Below, one piece after another: positions 27,503 to 36,218 of a stretch of DNA of 64,000 nucleotides. The DNA comes from an uncultured Roseibium sp. (GTDB lineage Bacteria > Pseudomonadota > Alphaproteobacteria > Rhizobiales > Stappiaceae): assembly GCF_947494555.1 (NCBI RefSeq), contig NZ_CANLVF010000002.1, positions 744,001-808,000 on the forward strand. Direction: 5' to 3'. The notes beneath the pieces were generated by a model. The model was given only the letters and a program-made list of their open reading frames with translations. It did no database searches and was not told the DNA's origin. The stretch's first letter is position 1. Each line of letters begins with the position of its first letter. Made by a program: the position numbers and the translations under genes.

Positions 27503-28806
27503 GTATCGCGGGCGGACATTTTGGCGATGCGCGTCTGCATGCGCCAATCGGTCTGCCGGTCAAAAGCCTGGGCAACAGCGCACTGTGGCTTGCGGCCTTT
27601 CTGTCTGGGTTCGTGATTGAGGAACCGGCACCCTACGAACTCTATATGGTGCTGCTGTCCGTCGTCTGGCTCGCCTGCGGCCTCAAGCTTCGCAGGGAAT
27701 TCGGGCCGCTTGTCATCTGCCTTATTCTCTACATCACCGGCGGAATCGCCTCGATCCCCATTGCCAAGGACATTGGCGATGCCTCCATGTACATGGCGGT
27801 TTCGGGCTTCCTCGCGATCACCGCTATCTTCTATGCGGCCATCCTGGCGGACGACCCGGGCCGCTTTCGCATCATTCAAAACGGCTACACCATCAGCGCG
27901 GTGTTGGTCTCTTCAATCGGTATAGCGGGCTATTTCAACCTGTTTCCGGGCGCTGAATATTTCACGCTTTATGACAGGGCGCGTGGCACCTTCCAGGACC
28001 CGAACGTTTTCGGACCGTTTCTTGTTCTGCCGACGCTGCTGATTATCCGAAAACTCCTCAACGACTCGGTTCTGAAGAACCTGGTTCTGCTGGTGCCGCT
28101 CACGATCCTCCTGCTTGGGATTTTCCTCAGCTTTTCCAGAGGTGCCTGGGGCGTGCTTTTTGCCGGCGTGCTGGTTGTCTATTTCCTTGCCCTGGTTACG
28201 GAACATAGCAACCGGCGCAGGTTACGGCTGGTGATGCTCGGCATTACCGGCGTTCTGGCCATACTCGCCCTTTTGGCAGCCGCGCTTTCAATCGACACGG
28301 TCGCGGACATGTTTGAACAGCGGGCGCGCCTGGTTCAGGACTATGACAGCTCCCGTCTTGGCCGTTTTGCACGCTACGCCCTCGGGTTTCAGCTGGTGAT
28401 GGAGCACCCGCTCGGCCTTGGACCGCTCGGCTTTCGAAATTACTTCCCGGAAGACACCCACAACGTTTACCTGAAGGGCTTCACGACCTATGGCTGGCTG
28501 GGCGGGGCAACCTATGTCGCACTGGCGATCTGGACGCTTGCCGCCATGTTCCCCCTTCTTTTCAAGTCGCGGCCCTGGACGGGTTTTCTCCAATGTGTCT
28601 TCGCGGTTTTTGTGGCTCATCTGATCCTGTCGGTGGTCATCGACACTGACCGCTGGCGGCACATGTACATGCTTTACGGACTTGCCTGGGGCATGATCGC
28701 GACGGACAGGCTCGAACGACGACGGCGCCTTGCCGCCGAGGGCCATCAAAATACGGATGGCTGGGTAAACCCGGCTCCGGGTGCAACAAGCCGCTTGCGC
28801 TCTTAA
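27499..28806 (+). CDS. O-antigen ligase/polymerase-like (Wzy) membrane protein
   Basis: 435 residues, about 10-11 membrane helices, with the Wzy_C/O-antigen ligase region around the large periplasmic loop (RGTFQDPNVFGPFLVLP, LSFSRGAWG, HPLGLGPLGFRNYFPEDTHNVYLKGF). HN in the last block is typical of this superfamily. It probably polymerises the repeat. The start is a TTG at 27499 overlapping the previous TGA; no better codon is nearby, so the exact N-terminus is uncertain. Last gene of the polysaccharide run. Confidence 0.88.
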   Translation: MSIAGGHFGDARLHAPIGLPVKSLGNSALWLAAFLSGFVIEEPAPYELYMVLLSVVWLACGLKLRREFGPLVICLILYITGGIASIPIAKDIGDASMYMAVSGFLAITAIFYAAILADDPGRFRIIQNGYTISAVLVSSIGIAGYFNLFPGAEYFTLYDRARGTFQDPNVFGPFLVLPTLLIIRKLLNDSVLKNLVLLVPLTILLLGIFLSFSRGAWGVLFAGVLVVYFLALVTEHSNRRRLRLVMLGITGVLAILALLAAALSIDTVADMFEQRARLVQDYDSSRLGRFARYALGFQLVMEHPLGLGPLGFRNYFPEDTHNVYLKGFTTYGWLGGATYVALAIWTLAAMFPLLFKSRPWTGFLQCVFAVFVAHLILSVVIDTDRWRHMYMLYGLAWGMIATDRLERRRRLAAEGHQNTDGWVNPAPGATSRLRS

Positions 28807-28832
28807 TGTGAACAAGCTAGGTAGGACCCGTT

Positions 28833-28909
28833 CGGGCAGTAGCGCAGCCTGGTAGCGCACTTCACTGGGGGTGAAGGGGTCGTCGGTTCAAATCCGGCCT
28901 GCCCGACCA
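28833..28909 (+). tRNA. tRNA-Pro(GGG)
   Basis: 77 bases including an encoded CCA. The acceptor stem CGGGCAG/CTGCCCG, anticodon stem CTTCA/TGAAG with loop CTGGGGG (anticodon GGG) and T-arm GGTTCAAATCC are all complete. Confidence 0.96.
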
Positions 28910-29046
28910 ACAAATTCAGCAGCAACGAGTAAAAATCTCCTGTTGCTTGACAGATCGAACACCCCTTCCCGCTCTTGCAAAGGCCCAGTCAGGCCAATAG
29001 CTTCGACGGTAAGCGCCGAGAGCAAGCGCTCGTCGTGGGGCGACGA

Positions 29047-30930
29047 ATGGGGCCGATGAAACCGCTTTCAAGATTTTCCATAACCGTCAGTCTGTTCACG
29101 GTAACCTTGAGCGTCGCGCTCGCACTTGCGGCGACGATCATCTCCTATACCCACTATGCCAACCGGGAGACGGCCCTGACGGCGGGGCGTGAGCTGATGG
29201 AACGGTCCGCCGAAGTCGTGCGGCTCCAGACCGCGTCCCTGATCGAACCGATCAACGCCATCGCGCGATATTCAGGTGACTGGCTTGACGTCAACGTCGA
29301 CCCCAAGGCAAGTGGCCACCCGGCACGCAAACGGCTGATCTCGTTTCTTTCCGCCATGCCGCAGATTGCAAACATCTATATCGGCTACGAAGACGGCAGC
29401 AACTATCTGGTCGGTGCCACCCGCACCCTGCCCGAGGCACGCCTTGAAGAAATGGGAGCGCCGGAGGGAACCGTTTTCCGCGAGCAAGTCATCTTGAGGG
29501 GCGACCGGTCACGTCCGGTCCAGATCGACCGCTTTCTGGACGAGAACAGTGTCACGCTTCATACAAACTCGAACGAGGACGAAGTCTTGTACGATCCGCG
29601 TGAGCGGCCATGGTACAAGCAGGCCATCGACAGCCCCCTGGTGGAGCGCACGGACGTTTATCTGTTCACAGGCTCGAAAAGGCCGGGACTGACTGTCAGC
29701 AAAAGACATCCGCGCGGCGTCGTCGGCGTCGACATTACGCTATCCGACCTCAGTTCGTTTCTGGATTCAGAACCTCAGGCGAAAACCGGTGTACTGGCGA
29801 TCATCAGCCACGAGGGCACTCTGCTCGCGCACTCTTCGCTGAAGGACAGCCCAGATGGCGGTGACAGATACGCCGCCCTCGCAGCCCTTCAGGATCAGGT
29901 TCGAAACCCGGATCGCGACACGATCAAGACCGTCGAGGTAAGCGGCCATCCCTGGATGACGCACATTTCCGCAATCGGGCTCGGAGCAGGTGAACGTGAA
30001 AATCTGGCAATTGCCCTGCCTTCACACGAAGTGATCGGTGAAATCACGAAGGCTTCGAGACGAACGATCCTGGTGTCCGCTCTCATCGCACTGTGTAGCA
30101 TTCCCCTCATCTGGCTTGTTTCTCGCTCGCTGTCGCGCCCGCTCAAGACGCTGGCAAAGGGCACACAACGCATCCGGAACTTTGACCTCGACAGGCCGTT
30201 TTCGCAGTCCTCTGTCGTCAACGAGGTGTTCCAGCTGGAAACCGCCCTCGACCAGATGCGGACGTCGCTCCTGACCTTCGGCAGATATGTACCGAAGGCC
30301 CTCGTTCAGCAGATGATCAAGCGGCAGGAGACGCCCGAACCTGGTGGCGAGAAACGGGACGTTACCGTCCTATTCATGGATATCGAGAACTTCACCGCCA
30401 TGTCGTCGAAGCTTCCGCCTGAAGAGGTTATGAACAGGATGTCGCGGTATTTCGAGGTCGTTACACAAACGCTTCTGGAGCACGAAGCAACGATCGACAA
30501 ATTTATCGGCGACGCGGTCATGGCGTTCTGGAACGCTCCGAACCTTGTGGAAGATCACCCGGTGAAAGCCTGCCGCGCTGCGCTTGCGGTGATCGAGGCC
30601 TGCAAAGCTGAAACGGATTCCTGGTCAGACGAGGACATCCTGCCACTGCGCACCCGCATCGGCCTACACGCCGGAGAGGCCATTGTCGGCAACGTGGGCA
30701 GTTCGGACCGTCTGAACTACACGGCCCTTGGAGACACGGTCAACTTTGCCTCAAGGCTCGAGGGCCTCAACCGGGACAAGAAAACCAGCATCCTGATCAG
30801 CGCCGAATTGGCGACCCGGGTCGAGGGCCGTATCAAGGTCCGATCGGCGGGAGAAGCGCAGATCAAGGGGTATGAAGACGCCATAGAAGTTTTCGAACTT
30901 TTGCCGGAAGACAATAACGTCGAGGCCTAG
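29047..30930 (+). CDS. Membrane Cache-HAMP class III adenylate/guanylate cyclase
   Basis: 627 residues. N-terminal membrane helix (ITVSLFTVTLSVALALAATII), a periplasmic dCache-type sensor (residues ~45-340, with YDPRERPWYKQAI), a second helix (ILVSALIALCSIPLIWLVS), HAMP, then a cyclase domain from about residue 430. Metal aspartates are in FMDIENFT and IGDAVMAFWN; DKF provides the adenine-type lysine and RLNYTALGDTVNFASRLEG is intact, so an active cAMP producer is likely. It senses an unknown periplasmic ligand. ATG 29047 is chosen over upstream codons; ATG 29056 is possible. First gene after tRNA-Pro. Confidence 0.9.
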   Translation: MGPMKPLSRFSITVSLFTVTLSVALALAATIISYTHYANRETALTAGRELMERSAEVVRLQTASLIEPINAIARYSGDWLDVNVDPKASGHPARKRLISFLSAMPQIANIYIGYEDGSNYLVGATRTLPEARLEEMGAPEGTVFREQVILRGDRSRPVQIDRFLDENSVTLHTNSNEDEVLYDPRERPWYKQAIDSPLVERTDVYLFTGSKRPGLTVSKRHPRGVVGVDITLSDLSSFLDSEPQAKTGVLAIISHEGTLLAHSSLKDSPDGGDRYAALAALQDQVRNPDRDTIKTVEVSGHPWMTHISAIGLGAGERENLAIALPSHEVIGEITKASRRTILVSALIALCSIPLIWLVSRSLSRPLKTLAKGTQRIRNFDLDRPFSQSSVVNEVFQLETALDQMRTSLLTFGRYVPKALVQQMIKRQETPEPGGEKRDVTVLFMDIENFTAMSSKLPPEEVMNRMSRYFEVVTQTLLEHEATIDKFIGDAVMAFWNAPNLVEDHPVKACRAALAVIEACKAETDSWSDEDILPLRTRIGLHAGEAIVGNVGSSDRLNYTALGDTVNFASRLEGLNRDKKTSILISAELATRVEGRIKVRSAGEAQIKGYEDAIEVFELLPEDNNVEA

Positions 30931-31538
30931 ACCAGATGTTTCGTCTCCGTTGCAACAGGCATTCGACCGGTCACTGGCGACCGGGAAGACCTGCCGGCTC
31001 TGAAAGATAATAGTCGACGCACGCAGAAACGGCCAATTGGTCTTACGCAGCCCGATGCTCCTGTCCTTCCGGTCCGTGAAGGCTTGCGGGCATGTTTTCC
31101 GCCGGTTTTCCTCGAAAAAACGACTACGAAAAACCGGATGACTTTGCAGTTTCTGCGTCGGGATACTTGCGACTGACCAATCTGATTTGACCTGAAAAAA
31201 TACTCTCTGCGTCTCGGAACCGAACGGGTCCTTGGCAGCTGCACGTACCGGTTTCTGCATGCAATGCTTCCGGCAAGTGTTTCAATTGTATCGAAAGAAG
31301 CTGCGCGGCCTTTACAATTGAAACAGAGCGCGAAAACCGCGTGAAACATTCCTCATTCATATTCAGCGTGTCGGCAACAAGGCTGGCGATCGAATCTTGG
31401 CAGGTAAGGCCACTTGAGCCGAAGCCAGAAAAGATGAGCGGATTGAATGATCCGTGCCGAGTGCGCTTCGGACGCTACGTTCCGATCGAACTGAATAAAG
31501 ACATTGGCGAAGCGAAATTTCTGCATAGAGGCATCGGT
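30931..31538. other. 608-base gap with a long inverted repeat
   Basis: No open frame here has family features or a good start. The notable content is a perfect 13-base inverted repeat at 31278-31325, given separately. The last 200 bases should include the promoter of the LysR gene. Confidence 0.5.
31278..31325. repeat. 13-base perfect inverted repeat upstream of LysR gene
   Basis: TGTTTCAATTGTA (31278-31290) and TACAATTGAAACA (31313-31325) separated by 22 bases. Each arm contains CAATTG. There is no T-run, so it is not a normal terminator. A related TTTCAGTTGTA lies downstream of the LysR gene at 32516-32526. Confidence 0.8.
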
Positions 31539-32393
31539 ATGGATTTGAACTGGGACGATATTCGCATTCTTCTCGCCTTGGTACGCGCCGGTTCTTTGAA
31601 GCGCGCGTCGCAAGTTCTGCAGATCGATCAATCCACTGTTGGACGCAGGTTATCGTCCTTGGAGAGTTCACTTGGAGCCACTCTCTTCCTCCGTTCAAAG
31701 TCCGGCATCATACCAACAGAGACAGGCCAAAAAATCATTGCAGATGCTTTGGAAATCGAGCGAAGAACGGACCGGATTGTCCAGGCCGCTTCCTCAAAAG
31801 GGAATGAGCCGATCGGAGAGATCTGCATCCTCGGCGAGCAATGGATCCTACAATTTATCGCGGCTCACTTTCTTCCCTCGCTTGTGGCGTCCTATCCCAA
31901 ATTGACGGTCCGGCTGGTTTCCAAACCCGAAGGCATTTCGTCCAGAACCGCTGCAACGGTTTCCCTCTGGTTCGAGGACCCGCCCCAAGTCGGGGAGTTC
32001 GCCATCAAGTTGGTTGAGGTTCCATTTGCTCTTTATGTCAAGCAAGGCATAAACGAGCGCGACACAGAATGGGTTGCGGCGCGCGATATACACACGACCC
32101 GCAGGGCACCAATGGTGCTGACTGATAAATTAAGAAAGCGCGATGAGCCTGTGCGCATCCTCGCGGACGATCTGGGAATGGTTGAAGCCTGCATTCAAAG
32201 AGGGCTTGGCAAGGGAGTTCTTCCTGTGTGCCTCGCCAATCAAAACAGCGAGCTCGCAAGAGCCGGAGGAAAAGAAGCCGAGGTATCGCGCCAACTGCAT
32301 CTGCACGCGCATCCTGACACTGTCCAGTCCCATCGTGTACAGACGATCATACGACGGCTGCGCGAGGATGCCAGCGCACTCTTTGCCGCGTGA
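31539..32393 (+). CDS. LysR-family transcriptional regulator
   Basis: 284 residues. The winged HTH is at residues 1-65 (MDLNWDDIRILLALVRAGSL, then ASQVLQIDQSTVGRRLSSLE). The effector half is a shortened substrate-binding fold with LVEVPFALYVKQG and GLGKGVLPVCLA. ATG 31539 is the canonical LysR start; an in-frame extension of 66 codons upstream is unlikely. The neighbouring cyclase and VPLPA-CTERM genes do not identify its targets. The 13-base inverted repeat 214 bases upstream could be its site. Confidence 0.9.
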   Translation: MDLNWDDIRILLALVRAGSLKRASQVLQIDQSTVGRRLSSLESSLGATLFLRSKSGIIPTETGQKIIADALEIERRTDRIVQAASSKGNEPIGEICILGEQWILQFIAAHFLPSLVASYPKLTVRLVSKPEGISSRTAATVSLWFEDPPQVGEFAIKLVEVPFALYVKQGINERDTEWVAARDIHTTRRAPMVLTDKLRKRDEPVRILADDLGMVEACIQRGLGKGVLPVCLANQNSELARAGGKEAEVSRQLHLHAHPDTVQSHRVQTIIRRLREDASALFAA

Positions 32394-32759
32394 GCTGACA
32401 GCATTCTCTCGCCCGGGGCGGCACTAGTCATCATTATTGCCGTGTTCTTCCCATAGCATTCCAGGGTGGGAACCGGTTTTTCTGGCGCATGCGAAGCCGC
32501 AAGCTCGCACATGAATTTCAGTTGTATTTGAAACACCCAACTGTGCGAGGGACGGTCTCTTCAGTCTTTTTCGGGCAGAATAAAAACCAGCTAATTTGGG
32601 TGAACAGCAATCGTTCGGTTTCATACATCCGCCATTGGCTCTTAGGTTCCTCTCGTGACAATGAACTTTGCCAGAGCCTTTGGCTGCGTTTGCACAAACG
32701 AAATACCCCGCCAACCAAGGTCCGGAAGGCGGGGTTTGTTAATCCTTGAAGTCAGGAAT
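32394..32759. other. Gap after LysR gene
   Basis: 366 bases with no supported gene. Contains TTTCAGTTGTATTTGAAAC (32516-32534), itself partly symmetric and resembling the repeat upstream of the LysR gene, and the hairpin at 32705-32735. Confidence 0.45.
32705..32735 (-). terminator. Hairpin after VPLPA-CTERM gene
   Basis: ACCCCGCC (32705-32712) / GGCGGGGT (32728-32735), 15-base loop, followed on the minus strand by ATTTCGTTTG. Placed 24 bases beyond the stop of the minus-strand gene. The imperfect T-run lowers confidence. Confidence 0.6.
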
Positions 32760-33368
32760 TTAGGCCTGAGTGCGCCGTCGGCGCAGGAGAGCCAGGCCAC
32801 CAAGGCCTGTCGCAAGGAGCAGAACTCCGGCAGGCAACGGAACTGGCGTGACGCGTACGGCATCAATGTCGAAGCCGCCGGTCGATCTGCCGCGCTCAGG
32901 GGATGTGTCCTTGATGCGAACCGTGTCGAATGTGCCATCGAGCAGGATCGGAAGAATCCCACCGCCCTGGGCGGCTGCATTTGAAATGATCCCGATCGAT
33001 GTAAAGGAAACGCCGTCCCCGACCAGGACTTCCGCGCTTTCCGGCCAGTTGGTTACGGTGCCGAAAGTGATTTCGAACAATTTGACGCTCGTGTCGAACA
33101 AGGTGCCGAAGGTCAGGTCGACATAGCTACCAAAGCCAATTTCAAAGAACTTGGTGTCTGCAGACCCCAGAGCGTTCTCGGCGTTGTCGCGGTCGTTAGA
33201 ACTTCCGCGCGCAGCATTCTTGTCGAATGTGATCGTCGTCGCGTAGCCATTATTGAAGCCACCGGCCCCGACGGTCTGCCAATCGGCAGCCGCGGGCAAA
33301 GCACTTGCTGCTGCGCTGCTCGCAAGAAGGAGTGCGGCTGCTATCGCGGTGCGCGCATGTCCAAGCAT
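32760..33368 (-). CDS. VPLPA-CTERM sorted secreted protein
   Basis: 202 residues. Signal peptide (TAIAAALLLASSAAASALPAAA), a beta-rich extracellular body, and the C-terminal sorting signal VPLPAGVLLLATGLGGLALL followed by RRRRTQA: a VPLPA motif, one hydrophobic helix and an arginine cluster, as in PEP-CTERM/VPLPA-CTERM proteins handled by an exosortase. No exosortase gene is in the window. ATG 33368 begins the signal peptide. The role is unknown; such proteins often accompany exopolysaccharide matrices, and the 18.8-28.8 kb polysaccharide locus is nearby. Confidence 0.87.
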   Translation of the reverse strand: MLGHARTAIAAALLLASSAAASALPAAADWQTVGAGGFNNGYATTITFDKNAARGSSNDRDNAENALGSADTKFFEIGFGSYVDLTFGTLFDTSVKLFEITFGTVTNWPESAEVLVGDGVSFTSIGIISNAAAQGGGILPILLDGTFDTVRIKDTSPERGRSTGGFDIDAVRVTPVPLPAGVLLLATGLGGLALLRRRRTQA

Positions 33369-34102
33369 GTTTGTTCTCTTTCTTTGTTCAACCAATGCGG
33401 GCCCCCGACACCGCCCTCGTATCTTGTTCGCTGACCGGGTGTCAATCACATTTAGGCTTCATTAACCATGGTGCGCGCGCTTTTTGGTTGCTTGGTTAAC
33501 TTTAGGGACAATTTTTGCGTGTCTCAGCTCGCTCCTAATCCCAATTGCAATGCGCCCGGAAACGACCGGTGGCTCGTACGCGAAGAGGACGCGCCCGCTT
33601 CCGGTTCCCTATCCCTGTAAAGTTTTGGTACGGAGCGTCGGATATCGAGAGATTGAAGATCATGTTGAAATCGCAACGGATGCCACCGATTGAGAGCGTG
33701 AAACCTGCTCCTGTCAGGCGGCCCACAGACGAATAGCGTATTGACCATTCCCGGAACCAAGGCGATAGGCTCGCGGTTCGCCTTTGAAAACAACCCGCCA
33801 CGATGGGAAGGCCGCGCGGCGTTCTGCTGAAACTGGATCCGCACACTTGTTGCGTAGCGAGCGTCGTGTGATGTCCGAACAGATTGACGGTATGTCGACA
33901 TACAGGCGTTTCTGCAGGACGAAGTTGTTGCTATTTTAACGGATATGGAAAAGCAGGTATAATATCAGATAGTTTGTTCGGTTGTAATTGAAGGGTAAGA
34001 TGCAAACTCGAACTGACAGGACTTTGCACCCGGCGCCTGAACCGGGGTCATTCTCAATTGTCACAGGAGCGTGGAACGCCTGTGGCAACTGGAGGACAGT
34101 TG
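33369..34102. other. 734-base gap without recognised gene
   Basis: Open frames of 60-125 codons on both strands overlap each other and show no family features or good starts. Contains a 7-base inverted repeat TTAACCA (33462-33468) / TGGTTAA (33493-33499) about 95 bases upstream of the VPLPA-CTERM gene, and a TATAAT at 33958-33963 before the next plus-strand gene. Confidence 0.45.
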
Positions 34103-34615
34103 ATGCACATTAAACGCGTTGATCCGGCGAACATGAAAGGGCTGGCGGGTCAGCACATACAGGAACTTGAGGCATATCTGCGGTCTTCGGAGGCGACGTT
34201 CCGTCCCGACATGCCGCAGTTCCATCGCGTGGTCTTTACCTCAATCCAGGCGATGGGCGATCATATTCCGCAGATCGGATATGTCGGCAAGAACAGCTAC
34301 ATCAAGGAAGTGATGGAAGGACAGTTCGGAAGCGACTTTGCCTCCGCAATTCGAAACCAGGATCCGGAGTTTGACCAGGCAGTTGCAGGCGGGTTTGCAA
34401 GAGCGGCCCAGGGCGACCGGGTTTTCGAACTGGTGGAGATGGAAGTGACGCCTCCCGGAGCGCTTACCAACATTCCGGTGAGCTACTATCGCTTGATCGA
34501 ACGGCTTTGGCTCGGCACGCCCCAACCCGTCCTTGTCAATCTGACGCTTCCGACGGCTGCCCAGTTTCATGAGCATCTATTTTTGCAAGATAGAGCACGT
34601 CAGACGGCCAGTTAA
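34103..34615 (+). CDS. Unrecognised 170-residue protein (PAS-like at best)
   Basis: Starts at ATG 34103 with a strong GGAGG seven bases upstream, which supports it as real. Soluble, no signal or membrane segment. The order of helices and strands, and the end DRVFELVEMEVTPPGALTNI then SYYRLIERLWLGTPQPVLVNL, recall PAS-type sensory domains in alphaproteobacterial single-domain proteins, but I cannot name a family. Its last 80 bases overlap the 3' end of the opposite-strand gene at 34536-35258. Confidence 0.7.
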   Translation: MHIKRVDPANMKGLAGQHIQELEAYLRSSEATFRPDMPQFHRVVFTSIQAMGDHIPQIGYVGKNSYIKEVMEGQFGSDFASAIRNQDPEFDQAVAGGFARAAQGDRVFELVEMEVTPPGALTNIPVSYYRLIERLWLGTPQPVLVNLTLPTAAQFHEHLFLQDRARQTAS

Positions 34616-35258
34616 ACAAGAACATATCGTCCTGTTCGCGGTCTTCCGGAGGATTGACCCATCTGGTTGCATATGGGTAGCGATGGAAGGCTCCGTAAAT
34701 GTCACCCAGTGATTTTTGCACCCTGTTTGCGCGCGCGAGACCGACGCATGCGTTCGCCTCCTGCCAGGTGGCCAGACCCAGGTAGAGGTTCATCCGCGCA
34801 ATCAGCGCAAGGCGTTCGAGCGACAGGCGCGCCGAACCGAAGCCTTTGACGTTGAGCGCATCGCCGGAATAGACCACCTTTCCCTGGATCTCTTTCATCG
34901 GCGGACAGATCCAGGACATGTCGACCTCATAGTCGGCACCGTAAATCCTGGCCAGTTGAACCCGATGATATTCCAGATAGCTCATGCCGCCCGTGTCGAA
35001 CAGCTGACTGCAGTAGAACGAAACAGGCTCGTCATTCGCGAAGGCGACATGGCAAAAGCCATTGTGCCCGTTGAAATCAAAAAACCGGGTCTGGAAGAAG
35101 GGGGTCACGTCTTTGCCGCATGCTTCGAGTGCGGGAATGACCTCGCTGAAATCGCGAAGCACGCGCACGGAACAGCCGAGCGCATAGAGCCGGGCACGGC
35201 ACGCTGAGTACGCATTAAACAATGTCGAAACGTTTTCAGGTCCCAAGGAACCCCCCAA
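34536..35258 (-). CDS. Unrecognised ~240-residue protein, possibly acyltransferase-like
   Basis: Soluble protein rich in aromatic residues. FFDFNGHNGFCHVAFANDEP followed by VSFYCSQLF looks like the central strands of a GNAT-type acyltransferase, and GSARLSLERLALIARMNLYL could be the following helix, but the acetyl-CoA loop is not clear. No ATG start is available in frame near the 5' end; a TTG at 35258 gives the longest form, without an obvious ribosome-binding site, so the N-terminus is uncertain. It converges on and overlaps the 34.1-kb gene by 80 bases. The AT-rich gap lies upstream. Confidence 0.6.
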   Translation of the reverse strand: MGGSLGPENVSTLFNAYSACRARLYALGCSVRVLRDFSEVIPALEACGKDVTPFFQTRFFDFNGHNGFCHVAFANDEPVSFYCSQLFDTGGMSYLEYHRVQLARIYGADYEVDMSWICPPMKEIQGKVVYSGDALNVKGFGSARLSLERLALIARMNLYLGLATWQEANACVGLARANRVQKSLGDIYGAFHRYPYATRWVNPPEDREQDDMFLFNWPSDVLYLAKIDAHETGQPSEASD

Positions 35259-35757
35259 CTACGATTTGCCAAAAGTCCGAATAGATGCGGTCAGCGAGAA
35301 ATGGACAGGATGATCTTCCGACCGGTCCCAAGCAACCCGGTCACCGGAAGCCCTTCCCGTCAACCAAAGGACTGTTCCAGGCCTTAGCGAACAGTATTAT
35401 TCGCTATTAGTTGTTTTGCCTAGAAAAAATCGTCAAATTTACCATAAATTGAAGCTTATATGGGAAACACAAACCATCCAATTCCAGTAAAATTTTAATT
35501 AAAAATTGTAAAAGCAAAACAAACAATCGACACACCCCACTCAAGCGGAGGCAACACAACTATTTCAACCTGCAATGTACTCGAAATATTGAGTCCACGC
35601 ACGCTCTAAAGTCGAATAGACATCGTTCTATTAAGCTTTTTTAGAATGCAATCGAAATCATGGTAAACCCGACGCAGGGGAACTTGGCGACTTCGTAAGG
35701 CTAGCGGAAGCGTTTTCGAGCAAAGTGACAGGCTGACGGTCCTTTCTAACTTTCTGA
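35259..35757. other. 499-base AT-rich gap
   Basis: Clearly lower in GC than the rest of the window from about 35390 to 35690, with runs such as AAAATTTTAATTAAAAATTG, including the palindrome TTTTAATTAAAA. No gene recognised. It may contain a promoter region for the minus-strand gene at 34.5-35.3 kb, a small RNA, or be a recent insertion. Confidence 0.5.
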
Positions 35758-35961
35758 TCACGCTGCCTGGTGAGCCTTTTGTCTGACCTTTCCAATAAAT
35801 TCAGACAACCAGGAGATCTCCTTCAGGTAGACTTCCATGCTCAGGGACGCCAATTCCATCAACAAGTCCTGAGGATCAGGATTGTCAAATCCGGTTTCCT
35901 TCAGAAACGTATCGTATTCTTCACTGAATGCTTCCGGCACTTGCATTTCAGCCTCATGCAC
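35758..35961 (-). CDS. Small acidic/amphipathic hypothetical protein
   Basis: 67 residues, two to three predicted helices (EEYDTFLKETGF, DLLMELASLSMEVYLKEISWL, IGKVRQKAHQAA), no cysteine, no signal. Composition and amphipathic pattern look like a genuine protein, but the ribosome-binding site is poor and no family is recognised. Confidence 0.45.
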   Translation of the reverse strand: MHEAEMQVPEAFSEEYDTFLKETGFDNPDPQDLLMELASLSMEVYLKEISWLSEFIGKVRQKAHQAA

Positions 35962-36218
35962 GCTTGTTTCAATTTCGTTTGTGCCGCGTTTTGGCGACGA
36001 CCCGCCCTATCGTTACGGTTTGCCGCAGGAACCAGGTATCGTCAGTTTTTGCCTTTCCTCGTTATCCTCAACGGCTTTGCTCCCGGGATCGCAAAACGTG
36101 TTAATTTGCAGAAAAAAGCAGATTGCTGCCTCACTGCCCTTGAACTTTCTCAACGAAAAACGCGACGCTGATGAGAATCACGATTTTAAATCATCATACG
36201 TCCGTCCAAGAGCCCTGA

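Noticed and set aside
30751..31349. Minus-strand open frames of 140-169 codons after the cyclase gene
   Set aside because: They overlap the cyclase gene's end or lack ribosome-binding sites and family features; their frames look like chance opens.
33524..33901. Minus-strand open frames of 103-125 codons upstream of the unknown pair
   Set aside because: Two overlapping frames on the same strand, unusual composition, no supported start and no family resemblance.
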